From PoT sp049331405 (lineage in GTDB: Bacteria; Planctomycetota; Planctomycetia; Isosphaerales; Isosphaeraceae), in assembly GCF_049331405.1 (NCBI RefSeq), contig NZ_CP186274.1, positions 8,928,001 to 8,992,000 of the forward strand: 64,000 nt of DNA, in the 5' to 3' direction. Positions 43,266 through 52,503 of the stretch are shown piece after piece. A model generated the notes under the pieces. It was not told the DNA's origin. It did not search any database and worked only from the letters and a program-made list of their open reading frames with translations. The position numbers and the translations under genes were made by a program. Position 1 is the stretch's first letter; every line of letters starts with the position of its first letter.

Positions 43266-43570
43266 CGAAATCCCTCTTGAATGCAGACGAGTCAAAATCA
43301 AAATATCTAATGAATATAGATATCGTGCTAACCCCAAACTTCTTTTCGGACCTGCAATCCACGGCTGCCGCCAATAATGACAGATGTCAGATTGGTAAGC
43401 TTAGCACGCTCTCCCTCGAATTGCATCGGGTATTATGTGCGACAGACCGGGAGATCCCCAAGGTCCGGCGCTCGACCTATATTGGGACGGTCGGGGCACC
43501 CGGGATGAGCGACTAGCCCCCAGGAGAGAGGCTCGACACAGCGGCGGAGGGCCGAATTACGCCCGCCGGA
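43266..43570. other. Intergenic stretch without a gene
   Basis: About 300 bp. The part next to the thioredoxin gene (43290-43345) is AT-rich and probably holds its promoter. ACCTATATTGGGACGGTCGG at about 43478-43497 resembles the promoter/start region of the structured RNA, but no RNA-like structure follows it. Confidence 0.4.
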
Positions 43571-43894
43571 TCAAGGCTCCTGGCCGCGGCGTTCTTTGAT
43601 GAATTGCCCGAGGCGTTCGCTGGTCGGGTGTCCCATTTCCGCCTCGAACGCCTGCCGGATCCTCGCGATCGACTCCGAGGGGGCGTGCCCGTACTCCGAC
43701 TCGTGGGCATCCGCGACGTGACGGACCACGTCAGCCAGCAGGACGCCCCAGGCGGACCGCTCGTCGAGGCCTCGATCCTCCCAGAAACCAATGTTCAGAA
43801 CCGTATGCAGTTGGCCATTGGCCAGCCAGACCCGGATCATCTCGATGGCCGGTGATGCGTTCGCCGCGGGGGGGATCGGGAGCTCATTTGCCAT
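43571..43894 (-). CDS. DUF5076-like small protein
   Basis: A 107-residue acidic protein. The start ELPIPPAANASPAIEMIRVW, then LANGQLHTVLNIGFW and SAWGVLLADVVRHVADA, fits my memory of DUF5076, a family of about 100 residues with unknown role. No membrane segment or catalytic motif is visible. It stands alone. Confidence 0.6.
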   Translation of the reverse strand: MANELPIPPAANASPAIEMIRVWLANGQLHTVLNIGFWEDRGLDERSAWGVLLADVVRHVADAHESEYGHAPSESIARIRQAFEAEMGHPTSERLGQFIKERRGQEP

Positions 43895-44859
43895 GGGTGA
43901 CGTCCTGGTCGGTTGTCGATCGGATGTGAGTCAGGCGTTGGCCCAACCGAGGCATTGTCGGTGACGCCCCCCGCGGCCGGGCTCGCGACGGTATCATCGC
44001 ATCCCACGCCCCCCACGGCCAGTCGTCAACCGGTCTCGATGAAGGGAACCGGGTGGTGGGACCAATTGGTCCCGCCGCGAGTTCGAGCGGGAAAGCGGGC
44101 GTCAGCCATGATCAGGTGTCGTGAAGAAATTCCGAGCGATTTTCCCAGGAAGTGCGCCGGAAGTGGGTTCGGCCGGGGTATTAGCTTATGGCCGGTGGGA
44201 TTTCGGGCTCGTTCGCCGATGGGACGGGTCGCGAGAATCTCGCTCGCCGATAGGTCGGGTCGACGTGACCCCGGTGCCCCCGCCGGGCGACTCACGCAAA
44301 AGGCGTTGCCGGCCCCTGCCGGTGCAGACAGCTCGGGGGTCGTCGGGCCTGGTGGATCAAGGATGGTCCAACCTCGTCTCGCCGTGGTGGCGATGGAGAT
44401 GCACCGGCCCCGGCCGGTCTCCTCGCTGGCAACAATAACGAGCGCGCATCGGGAAGAAATGCACGAGGTGTCTCATGTCGAAGTGGCAGGCCACGCCGCG
44501 GGTTCAATCCCCGCATCGACAACTCTTTCTTTCCTTTGCTTTTCTTGGTTCACGACTTCCTGGGTTTTCGTTTCCTTTCTTTCTGGGGATTGGCCCCGGC
44601 CGATGACGCGCATCGGCCCCCGGGAAAGGGCAGAGGCATCCCGACGGGATGCCGGCCCTCGCCCGCGGAGACAAGCCCGAGGGTCGCAGAGACTGACGCC
44701 GGCGCAAGACGCCGAGACTCCCCGCAAAAACCCCCGCCGAGGCCAGGAACCCCGGCCAAGCCCCTCGCTCGGCCTCCCCGCGATCTCGCCGCAGGTTGTC
44801 CGCCCCGGGGCCTCGGCCGCCCATCAGGCTGGGAGCCTGGCTGACGGCCTCCGACTCCC
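43895..44859. other. Gene-free region of nearly 1 kb
   Basis: No gene is supported. Open frames on either strand are arginine- and proline-rich and lack ribosome binding sites. A hairpin (GGGACCAATTGGTCCC at 44058-44073, a perfect 16-base palindrome) and the tRNA-like remnant at 44476-44522 are the only structures. A pyrimidine-rich tract (44523-44585) follows the remnant. Confidence 0.55.
44476..44522 (+). pseudogene. tRNA-like remnant: acceptor and T arm only
   Basis: A perfect T arm, GCGGG-TTCAATC-CCCGC at 44498-44514, is followed by ATCGACA (44515-44521), which pairs with TGTCGAA at 44476-44482 at six of seven positions. The 15 bases between carry a 4-bp mini-hairpin (GTGG/CCAC) instead of D and anticodon arms. 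No CCA is encoded. It is therefore not a working tRNA; it may be a deleted tRNA gene or a tRNA-like part of an unknown RNA. Confidence 0.45.
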
Positions 44860-47010
44860 TCACCGCGAAGCGGCCGAGGTCTTGGCCGTCTCGAGGACCA
44901 ACCCCGAGGCCGCATCGAACGGCTTGAGGACCGGCTCGACGACGCTGTTGTCGTGGACGAGGACGCCGCCTCGACCGACGAAGAAGCTCTGGCCCGAGGC
45001 GACCTCGAGGTTGAAGACCGGCTGGGCCTCGTCGTCGTCGACCGAGATCACGCGACGCGAGCCGCCGAGGGTGCGGACGAGGTCGCCGGGCCTCAATTCT
45101 CGGGCCATCACCCATCCCTTGCCCGCCTTCCAGACGCGGTGGATGCCGGTCACGACGATGTCGTCCTCGCCGTCGAGCTTGAGCCTCAGCGTGCGGTTCG
45201 GCGGGTTGTGGTAGACGGCCACGACCGGTTCGTAGCGGAGCGAGCCCGTGGACGTGTCCTGGACCAGGGCCCGATCCCCCACGCGGATCCTCTCGATGGG
45301 GACAGCCCCGGTCATCGTCTGCACGGAGGTCCCCTTGCCGAAGCACGAGTGCGCCAGTCGCAATGCGCCGGCGGTCGCGACCTGGGCCGGCATCGGGACG
45401 TCCACGGCGGCAAGCGGGACGTCCTCGATGAGCGTGGGGCCGGGCGTCTCATCCTCGGACGTGATCGCATAGCCGCGGAGGTCGGCGAGCCAGACGGACC
45501 ACCCCTTGCGGTCGGCCCCGAAATCCTCTCCCGTCGCCGACGTCAGCACGTCGGACACCCTCTCATTCACGCCGTCGACCTCCATCTTCCTCGCCTCGAG
45601 ATCCCGCACGTCGGCATCCAGGCGGCCCTGGGCCACCGCGGCCGATTGCTGGGCGGCGTGCATCATCCGCCCCACGGGTATGGCCAGGTTCTGGGTGTAC
45701 TCCTGCTCGAGCCGGTAACCGGGCGGAGCGCCTGACATGAGCACATTCAGCAGGGTTTTATCGCCTTCCCCGACCGCGCTGACCGAGTCGCCAAGGAGTT
45801 TGCTGGTCTGGGGGGAGAGCCCCGGAAATCCGTGCTTGGAGATCTCGTGCCCCCGCTGAATCACCGCGTCGAAGTTCGAGTACAACCCGTTGACATCGAT
45901 CGTTTGCCAGGTCGACCACTCGGGCCTCAGCAGCACGGCAAAACCGTCCGCGTCGGTGGTCCACTTGTCCCCCGGCTGGAACGGCACGGGCGGCAGGCCC
46001 TGGGCCGTATACCGGCGCTGGAGGTTGGACTCCTTACCCTCGACGTGGAGGACGCCCGTCGAGCCGGCCCCCTTGACCGGCTCGACCCGGTACTTGATCG
46101 GGTCGCGCAACAGGCCGATCAGGAGCCCGGCATACTCGCGAGGGTCGCGCCTTCGGAGCGTCTCGACGGCCCGGCCGCGGGCCTCGGGGAAGTCCTTCGA
46201 GATCGCCATCAGGGCCAACGCCCTCGAGGCCCCCGGCGCGTCGATCTGGCCGAGGATCTGCACGGCCTTGAGCCGCTCCGAGGCCGTCCCCCGGCCGAAG
46301 ACCGACCAGACGACCGGCACCGCCCTGGGGTCGCCCACGAGGGCCAGGGCCACCTCGGCCTCGCGGCGTTGCCCGGGATGCGAGAGGGCATTGCGCCACC
46401 GCGTCAGGATCGGCCGCCAGTGCTTCTCCGCCTTCTTCTGCTCCTCGCGCTCGGCCTTCTCGGCGGCGAGTTGCTCGTCGGTCGCCCAGCGCCCGCCGTG
46501 CTGCCGATACCCGAGCCGCTTCCAGGCCGCCGCGCGCCGAGGGTCGAGCCGCACGACGGTCGTGAGGTGCGCGATGGCCTCGGGCTTGAGCCCGTGCTCC
46601 TCGCACCAGAGCGCGAGCCGCCAGTGGTCCTCGGCCTTGTTCTTGATCGCCAGGCGACGCGCGTTGTACTCGCCGAGCGCGGCGCCCAGGGCCTCGTCAC
46701 GCCCGACGGCCTCCTCGATCGCCTCGGGCCGCTTCCAAGTCCCCTGATAGGCGACGAACCCGAGTAGCCCGCGGGCCGCCCCGTCGGCCGGGTTCAAGAC
46801 GAGCGCGAGGGCCAGGTGCCGGATCCTCTCGGCCGAGAGCCCGTTCGCCTCGCACCAGAGCGCGAGCCTGACCTGCGACCCCGCGTCGTGCCCGGCCTTC
46901 GCCTTCGCCGCCTCGTACTCGCGCAGGACCTCGGCCGCCGGCCCGGGGGCGGTCGAACCATCCACGGCCCCGGCCGCCATCGTCGCCAGGGCGATCACAG
47001 CTCCCAACAT
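44860..47010 (-). CDS. Exported TPR/HEAT-repeat protein with C-terminal Hint (intein-like) domain
   Basis: A 716-residue protein. A signal peptide (VIALATMAAGAVDG) precedes TPR-like repeats (about 25-180: RLALWCEANGLSAERIRHLA, RLALWCEEHGLKPEAIAHLT) and a HEAT-like region (about 200-290: ALALVGDPRAVPVVWSVFG). From Cys556 (HSCFGKGTSVQTMTGAVPIE) to Asn688 (VHDN) is a Hint domain of pretoxin type, with the N-terminal Cys, the VVTGIHRVWKAGKGWV block and the C-terminal His-x-Asn. Only 28 residues follow, with no toxin fold. Autoprocessing would release just this tail. Such domains occur in polymorphic toxins. Confidence 0.75.
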   Translation of the reverse strand: MLGAVIALATMAAGAVDGSTAPGPAAEVLREYEAAKAKAGHDAGSQVRLALWCEANGLSAERIRHLALALVLNPADGAARGLLGFVAYQGTWKRPEAIEEAVGRDEALGAALGEYNARRLAIKNKAEDHWRLALWCEEHGLKPEAIAHLTTVVRLDPRRAAAWKRLGYRQHGGRWATDEQLAAEKAEREEQKKAEKHWRPILTRWRNALSHPGQRREAEVALALVGDPRAVPVVWSVFGRGTASERLKAVQILGQIDAPGASRALALMAISKDFPEARGRAVETLRRRDPREYAGLLIGLLRDPIKYRVEPVKGAGSTGVLHVEGKESNLQRRYTAQGLPPVPFQPGDKWTTDADGFAVLLRPEWSTWQTIDVNGLYSNFDAVIQRGHEISKHGFPGLSPQTSKLLGDSVSAVGEGDKTLLNVLMSGAPPGYRLEQEYTQNLAIPVGRMMHAAQQSAAVAQGRLDADVRDLEARKMEVDGVNERVSDVLTSATGEDFGADRKGWSVWLADLRGYAITSEDETPGPTLIEDVPLAAVDVPMPAQVATAGALRLAHSCFGKGTSVQTMTGAVPIERIRVGDRALVQDTSTGSLRYEPVVAVYHNPPNRTLRLKLDGEDDIVVTGIHRVWKAGKGWVMARELRPGDLVRTLGGSRRVISVDDDEAQPVFNLEVASGQSFFVGRGGVLVHDNSVVEPVLKPFDAASGLVLETAKTSAASR

Positions 47011-47394
47011 CGTCCCCCCTTTGCCTTACCAGGCCCGCCCGGCACGAGCCCCCCGCGATGCGCCGCCCCTCGCCCGCGACGCGATCCCGGCTTGGCTCCT
47101 GATCTACTGCACTTCTGGATTTATACGGGCACCGGGCCGGGAAGGGGAGTCGACCGGGCGACTCCTCGGCGATTTCGTGAGCCCCACTCACACTCCGGCG
47201 ATCGAGCGGAAATCGGCACGCCCAAGGCCCTCGGGGCAGGGAGCGCGTTGCGGCGGAGGCACGCCGGGGGTTCACCCGGGGCGAGGGCGTATGGCGTCCC
47301 GCCCTATTCGGCGATCGCGTCATGCGCCAGGCGGTTCACCGTTCTCGACAAGCCCGTGAAATCGAAACATGCGTATATTTACCACACAACCCGC
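47011..47394. other. Intergenic stretch without a gene
   Basis: About 380 bp between two leftward genes. No ribosome binding site or family likeness supports a gene. TATATT at 47372-47377 lies just after the end of the propeller gene and has no evident target. Confidence 0.45.
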
Positions 47395-49554
47395 TCAGGG
47401 CTTCCGCACCGCCCGGATGAACGCGACGCCGCGAGGGCCGAGGGCGGCGAGGATGCCGTCGGGGTGCGCGGGGTCTCGGGCGAGTGACTTGATGCCGCCT
47501 CGGCCAAGATAGGGGACGCTCGCGAGGGAGGCCAGTGACCTGGCGTCGGGCTCGAGGATGAACAGGCCTTGCTCGCCGCCGAGCCAGAGGCGGCCGAGGC
47601 CATCGCGGGCAAGCGACGTTATCGGGGCCTCGACGGGGAGGGCGGGGCGGCCAAGCGTCCCGTCGGCGAGAACGTAGGTCCTCAAGCCGGCAGGGGTTGC
47701 GAGGATCAGCGTGCCGTCCTTCCACGGGGCCGCGGCGAAGATCCGGATCGGGTTGTTGCCTTCCTGGATGCTGAATTCCTTCAGGCTCGCCCCTTTGCCA
47801 TTCGCGCCCGGGTCGAGGCTCCAGAGGCGGCCTTTGACGCGGCTGAGGAGGAACCAGGGGGGACCGCCGACGTCGAGGGCGCGCAGGCGCATGGGCACGC
47901 CGGCGGGATCCAGGGGTGCGACCGCCTTCCAGCGGCCGTCGTCGAAGCGTTTCAACGCGCCGTCGAACGCGTTCCAGAGCGTCCCGTCGGGAGTGGCGAA
48001 GGTGGAGAGAGGATAGAGGTGGGAGACTTCCCGGCCGATGCGCTCGACCCCATCGCCGACGATCCGGCTCGTGGTCCGCGTGCCGGGGATGTCCACCGTG
48101 CCGGCGACCGAATAGACGGACCCGTTGGCCGCCACTCGCACGATGCAGCCATGCCAGGAATCGACCGGATTCGCCTTCGCGGCCTCGTCGGCCGGGTCAA
48201 CTTCGAAGGGGGGCTCTGCCGAGATTTGACGCCAGCCGTCCGGGCCGAGTCGCCAGGGGTTGACCCCATAGGAGCCGGGCCCTTCGTCATCGGGTTCGTC
48301 CTTGTCCTCCATCGCGAACACCCCGTCGGGGGTGCCCAGCACGAGGCTCACGTCCGACGCCCCGAGGGGCGGGGGGGCCGCGTGCCTGGTCATCTTGTCG
48401 CCATCGAGCCGGAGGAGGCCGTCCAGCGTCGTGGTCAGCACGAGGGGCTCGCCTCGGTGTCGAGGGGCGTGCAGGCCGACCACCGCCGCATACGAGCCCA
48501 TGGCGTCGGGACGACCCCATCGATACGAGATGTCGAGGGACGCCACCTTCTTCCAGTCCTTCAAGGCGCGATCGACCCTGTAGATATCGCTGTATGAGAC
48601 AACGAGGAGGCTATCTCCCTCGTCGACGATGAAGTTGACCGGGAGCCAGGCCCGGCTCTCGTCGGGTTTCTTCCCCGTGCCCAGGAATTGCTCGTTCTGG
48701 AAGAGGGTACTCGGGGCGTCGCCGTCGACCCGGGTGATGATCGCCTCGCAGCCCCCCATGTGCTCGGTGCCGCCGAAGGCCCAGACCTGGCCGTCGCGGA
48801 GCTCGGCGAACCCGTAGACGCCGCTCCAGTACGGCTTCCGTCCGGGTTTGAGTGACGGCGGCGGCTCGAGCTTCGAGGGCGTCCCCTTGACGAGGTCGAT
48901 CCGAGAGACCAGGCCGCCCCATTCCCCGTTATCGGCACCGAGCCAGAGACGGCCGTCTCGATCGATCAAGAACGTCGTCATCAGGTCGTCCAGTTCGATC
49001 GTCCTGTCGACGGCGAGGTCGTGGACGACGGAATGGCGAGGATTTCGCGTCCCTTTCTCCGTCTTGACGATCCGCCTCCTCTCCGTGACCGCGACCAGCC
49101 CCGCGGGTCGGCCTTCTCGGGGCCCGCACCAGCCGAGCCACTGGGGCGGTTCGGGGAGTTTCGCCATGTCAGTCAGTTCGAGCGTGTTCGGGTCGACGCG
49201 ACAAATCCGGCCATCGGAGAGGCCCGCGATCGGCGCCCCACCTTCGCCCAGGCCGAGACAGGTCACCCCCTCAAGCCCGTGACGCTCGCTGGCCAGGCGC
49301 AGGCTCGGATATTCGAAGCGGAGCATGGTGCCCGCCTCCGTCAGAGCGATCAGTTGATCGCCCAGAGGAAGGCTCCCCTTGATCGCGTTCCGGTTGAAGT
49401 GGATCTCCGCCTCGACCTGCAAGCCGCCCTCGAGTTTCGCTTCGACCTTCGGAGGTTTGGGCGGCTCATCCGCGAGCAGAGGCAGGGCGGAAGCCAGGGC
49501 GCAAGTGATCGCGGCGACCGTCGCGATCGGCAGGGTGGCTCGGGCATGGCGCAT
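47395..49554 (-). CDS. Large exported beta-propeller protein
   Basis: A 719-residue protein. The signal peptide (RHARATLPIATVAAITCALA, cleaved near PLLADEPP) is followed by propeller-type repeats: TFLIDRDGRLWLGADNGEWG, AFATPDGTLW-type and SLARDGLGRLWLGGEQGLFI, the G-R-L-W-L-G pattern of two-component-regulator propellers. No kinase or DNA-binding part follows, so it is propeller only. It should sit outside the cytoplasm and bind proteins or sugars. The ATG at 49554 begins the signal peptide; 49581 adds nine residues before it. Confidence 0.7.
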   Translation of the reverse strand: MRHARATLPIATVAAITCALASALPLLADEPPKPPKVEAKLEGGLQVEAEIHFNRNAIKGSLPLGDQLIALTEAGTMLRFEYPSLRLASERHGLEGVTCLGLGEGGAPIAGLSDGRICRVDPNTLELTDMAKLPEPPQWLGWCGPREGRPAGLVAVTERRRIVKTEKGTRNPRHSVVHDLAVDRTIELDDLMTTFLIDRDGRLWLGADNGEWGGLVSRIDLVKGTPSKLEPPPSLKPGRKPYWSGVYGFAELRDGQVWAFGGTEHMGGCEAIITRVDGDAPSTLFQNEQFLGTGKKPDESRAWLPVNFIVDEGDSLLVVSYSDIYRVDRALKDWKKVASLDISYRWGRPDAMGSYAAVVGLHAPRHRGEPLVLTTTLDGLLRLDGDKMTRHAAPPPLGASDVSLVLGTPDGVFAMEDKDEPDDEGPGSYGVNPWRLGPDGWRQISAEPPFEVDPADEAAKANPVDSWHGCIVRVAANGSVYSVAGTVDIPGTRTTSRIVGDGVERIGREVSHLYPLSTFATPDGTLWNAFDGALKRFDDGRWKAVAPLDPAGVPMRLRALDVGGPPWFLLSRVKGRLWSLDPGANGKGASLKEFSIQEGNNPIRIFAAAPWKDGTLILATPAGLRTYVLADGTLGRPALPVEAPITSLARDGLGRLWLGGEQGLFILEPDARSLASLASVPYLGRGGIKSLARDPAHPDGILAALGPRGVAFIRAVRKP

Positions 49555-49702
49555 GGAACGCGGCTCCCCACTTCGAACCAAGGCCGGGTCGGCGCGGAGA
49601 CCCTTCCGGACGCCGTCCGCCCCGTTCTCAACAGCGTAGCAGAATTGAAAGCATGTCGAGAGATAGAAGCCCGAAGGATGTCGGGGAGGAGAGGAGAAGG
49701 CG

Positions 49703-50815
49703 TCAGGTGCCCTGGGAGAGCTTGCGGATCAGGTCGGGGAGGTCCTGGAGGGCGAACTGGTTGCGGACGGCGCCCTCGCGGTGGGCGACCTTGTTCATGC
49801 CGTAGACGACGGAGGTGGCCTCGTCCTGGCCGAAGGTGATGCCGCCCAGTTCGAGGACCTTGTGGCAGCCGTCGACGCCGTCGCGCCCCATGCCGGTCAT
49901 GATGATGGCCGCGACATTCGGGCCGTAGAGGCGGGCGCCCGACTGGAAGAGCATGTCGACCGAGGGCTTGTGGCCGCTCACGAGCGGGCCGTCGCTCAGC
50001 GAGACGCGCGGGCACTTCGGCGTGCCGGTCAGCGTCATGTGCCGGCCGCCCGGCGCGACGAGGATCGAGTTGGGAGAGGCGATGTCGCCTTGCTCGGCCT
50101 CCTTCACGGCCAAGGCACACTGGCGGTCCAGGCGCTGGGCGAAGACCTGGGTGAAGTTGGCCGGCATGTGCTGGACGATCAGGATCGGCGGGGCCGGGGG
50201 CGCGATCAGCGGCAGGACCTGCCCGAGCGCCTGCGGGCCCCCCGTCGAGATGCCGATCAAGATACATTGGCATGAACGTGTATCGCGTGACTGCGAGGAC
50301 GTCGCCGCCGGCCGCGAGGGGGTCGATGCGGGGATCGACCTCGACGACGGGGGGGCAGGTACCGAGGGAGAAGCGGGGGCCGAAGGGGGCCGGACGCGGC
50401 TCCTGGCGGCGGAGAGGACCTTGGCGACGAGCTGCGGGCCGGCGGACTTGAACTGGGCCACCTGGAGGCGGTCGGGCTTGGGGAGGAAGTCGACCGCGCC
50501 GAGGTCGAGGGCCTCGAGCGTCACCTCGGCCCCTTCCTGCGTCAAGGAGCTGACCATGACGACGGGGACCGGCCGGGCCTTCAACAGCAGGGGGAGCACC
50601 TCCAGGCCCGACATCCCCGGCATCTCGACGTCGAGGGTGATGACGTCGGGGGAGAGGGCCGCGGCCAGCTCCAGCGCCTCGGCGCCATTGCGGGCGGCGC
50701 CCACGACCTCGATCTCGGGCGCGGAGCGGAGCAGGTCGGCGAGGAGCTTCCGCATCAGCGCGGAGTCGTCGACGATCAGGAGCCGGACCGGACTCTGGGG
50801 CTCAACCTTGGACAC
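49703..50815 (-). CDS. cheB: Chemotaxis protein-glutamate methylesterase
   Basis: A 370-residue protein that removes methyl groups from chemoreceptors and deamidates glutamines. Residues 1-120 are a receiver domain (LLIVDDSALMRKLL, phospho-acceptor D62 in LDVEMPGMSG, K in FLPKP). After a Pro/Ser-rich linker (about 140-178) the esterase carries the triad Ser190 (GISTGGP), His216 (VQHMPANF) and Asp312 (TGMGRDG). It is last in the che operon and overlaps the end of cheY by 14 bases, implying translational coupling. Confidence 0.95.
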   Translation of the reverse strand: MSKVEPQSPVRLLIVDDSALMRKLLADLLRSAPEIEVVGAARNGAEALELAAALSPDVITLDVEMPGMSGLEVLPLLLKARPVPVVMVSSLTQEGAEVTLEALDLGAVDFLPKPDRLQVAQFKSAGPQLVAKVLSAARSRVRPPSAPASPSVPAPPSSRSIPASTPSRPAATSSQSRDTRSCQCILIGISTGGPQALGQVLPLIAPPAPPILIVQHMPANFTQVFAQRLDRQCALAVKEAEQGDIASPNSILVAPGGRHMTLTGTPKCPRVSLSDGPLVSGHKPSVDMLFQSGARLYGPNVAAIIMTGMGRDGVDGCHKVLELGGITFGQDEATSVVYGMNKVAHREGAVRNQFALQDLPDLIRKLSQGT

Positions 50816-51227
50816 CGTCCGCCTCGTTCTCGTTGCTGGGATCGGCCTCGCGGACGCCCGGGGGGCTCGCCGCCCCGTGCTTGTCCAGGAGCCGGAGGAT
50901 CCGCCCGTGCTCGAACGGCTTGACGATGAAGTCGATGGCGCCGTCGCGGAAGGCCTCCATCAGGGTCTCCTTCTGGTCGAGCGCGGTGACCATGACGACC
51001 CTGGCGTCTGGGTCGACGGCCCTGATCCTGCGGAGGGCCTCGAGCCCGCTCATGTTCGGCATGACGACGTCCATGGTGACGAGGTCGGGGCGGAACTTCT
51101 CGTAGAGCGCCACGCCCTCGGCGCCGTCCTTCGCCTCGCCGGCGACGTCCCAGCCGGCCTGGGCGGCGACGTCGCGGATCATCTTGCGCATCAGGAGTGC
51201 GTCATCCACGATCAAGAGTCGTTTCAA
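50802..51227 (-). CDS. cheY: Chemotaxis response regulator
   Basis: A 141-residue single receiver domain. I chose the TTG at 51227, giving LKRLLIVDDALLMRKMIRD, because GGAGGG lies 8 bases upstream and it gives the usual CheY start; the ATG at 51281 would overlap cheD. D53 (TMDVVMPNMSG) is the phospho-acceptor, with the acid pair DD, the T in MVTALDQKE and K in IVKPFEHG. The last 20 residues extend beyond a normal CheY. It should carry the signal from CheA to the motor or another effector; no flagellar or pilus genes lie nearby. Confidence 0.92.
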   Translation of the reverse strand: MKRLLIVDDALLMRKMIRDVAAQAGWDVAGEAKDGAEGVALYEKFRPDLVTMDVVMPNMSGLEALRRIRAVDPDARVVMVTALDQKETLMEAFRDGAIDFIVKPFEHGRILRLLDKHGAASPPGVREADPSNENEADGVQG

Positions 51228-51261
51228 GTCTCGATCCCTCCGCGGTTCGCGTGTCGTCCCG

Positions 51262-51762
51262 TCAGATCTGGTAATCGGCACCGCCCGGGATCCTGATGGA
51301 GACGATGCCCGACACTGTGTCCAACGTCAAGCGTCTACCCGCCTCGCCGCCGACGTCCCTGGCGATCACGGGGATGTTCAGCCTGGCGAGGATCGCCTCG
51401 ACGGCGTCCTGGTTCATCCGGCCGATGTTGTTCGTCGCCCCCGTCTGGAACATGCTCGCCCCGCCCGCGACCTTGGCCGAGAGGCGCCCCCGGCTCGACC
51501 GCCCGAGCTTCGCCTCGAGGTCCGCGATCAGGGCCGGGATCGCCGTGTCCGCGAACTTGCCGGGGTGGTCGGTTTCCCCCCGCGAGTCGGGCAGGACCAC
51601 GTGCGCGACCCCGCCGACCTTCAGCGCGCGGTCGTAGAGGACCACCCCCGCGCACGAGCCCAGCAGCGTCCGCAGCAGCGTCGGCGCCGAGGCGACCGCC
51701 CATCGGCCGATCGGGACCGACACGACCTCGACGAGGCCCGGCGTTGGTGTGGGTGGTGGCAA
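51262..51762 (-). CDS. cheD: Chemoreceptor glutamine deamidase
   Basis: A 166-residue protein with the CheD core: LLRTLLGSCAGVVLYDRA with catalytic Cys37, and GGVAHVVLPDS with His54, at the same spacing of 17 as in Thermotoga CheD. GGASMF and NIGRMNQDAVEAILA follow. CheD deamidates receptor glutamines and binds CheC. The start is a TTG at 51762 with GGAG 8 bases upstream. Partner CheC is the gene just upstream. Confidence 0.92.
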   Translation of the reverse strand: MPPPTPTPGLVEVVSVPIGRWAVASAPTLLRTLLGSCAGVVLYDRALKVGGVAHVVLPDSRGETDHPGKFADTAIPALIADLEAKLGRSSRGRLSAKVAGGASMFQTGATNNIGRMNQDAVEAILARLNIPVIARDVGGEAGRRLTLDTVSGIVSIRIPGGADYQI

Positions 51763-51819
51763 GGGTCTGGCTCCGCGTTGCGTTGACGAGGGTTGGAGGT
51801 GGCTATCACTTCTCTTCCG

Positions 51820-52467
51820 TCAGGGCCGGGGGGGCAGCGACTCCGAGAGCGTGCGCAGGGCCTCGCCGCTGGGGACGAACAGCAGGAGCCAGCGGAGGCC
51901 GTCGGCCTCGGAGCCGAACCGGCTCATGATGAACAGCAGGCGATCGGCCTCCGTCGCCTGGTCCATCAGGGCGAACTCGAGCAGGCTCGCCGCGAACTCG
52001 TGGCGGAACGCCGGGGGCGACGGCACCCACGCCCCTCCCGCAGCGGAGGGCGGAGAGGCCGAGCCGTCGAGGTCCAGGTGCGCGGCCAAAGAATTCAAAT
52101 AGGCACATCCGACGATATTGGCCGTCTCCTTCGCGGCCGACTGCTCCAGCTCGCCCCAGTCGGTCGAGGTCCCCTGCGGCCGGCCCAGGAGCATGTCGGT
52201 CAGGGCCATGCCCGACCGGTCCTCGAAGACCATCAGGAGCTGCCCCGTCAGCTTGCCCGAGAGGTCCATCGCGCAGCAGGCGACCAGGCTGTCCTCCGGG
52301 CCGAGCTGCCCGGCGACCTCCTCCAGCTCCACCTCCTCGACCTCGCTCACCTCGAGGGCGACCTCGCGGCCGAGCCAGCGCGAGAGGGCGCCCGAGGCGT
52401 CGGAGGCTCCCCGCTTGAGGGCGGCGGTCAGCGTTGCTTTCTGGTCTTCGGTCAGCCAGGCTCCCAC
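51820..52467 (-). CDS. cheC: CheC-like CheY-phosphate phosphatase
   Basis: A 215-residue CheC/CheX-family protein. The phosphatase motif appears once, as ELEQSAAKETANIVGCAYLN (E and N five apart as ETANIV...). The expected second active site in the C-terminal half is not obvious, so it may be a single-site form. The start is a GTG at 52467, with GGAGG about 9 bases upstream. It lies between cheA and cheD, and CheC and CheD commonly form a complex. Confidence 0.8.
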   Translation of the reverse strand: MGAWLTEDQKATLTAALKRGASDASGALSRWLGREVALEVSEVEEVELEEVAGQLGPEDSLVACCAMDLSGKLTGQLLMVFEDRSGMALTDMLLGRPQGTSTDWGELEQSAAKETANIVGCAYLNSLAAHLDLDGSASPPSAAGGAWVPSPPAFRHEFAASLLEFALMDQATEADRLLFIMSRFGSEADGLRWLLLFVPSGEALRTLSESLPPRP

Positions 52468-52503
52468 GGGCGAGGGCCTCCAGTCGAGGGGCGTTCAAGG
52501 GGT

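Noticed and set aside
43478..43505. A second copy of the structured-RNA promoter
   Set aside because: The -10-like TATATT and following bases resemble 23985-24004, but there is no -35 match and no hairpin or transcript-like structure follows.
44058..44073. Perfect palindrome GGGACCAATTGGTCCC as an operator
   Set aside because: It is a clean 16-base palindrome but lies in a gene-free region with no nearby start codon to control, so only its presence is recorded.
44504..45346. Leftward open frames at the end of the Hint gene as a separate toxin or immunity gene
   Set aside because: They run in other frames of the Hint coding region or through the gene-free stretch with Arg/Pro-rich sequence, and no start signal or family likeness supports them.
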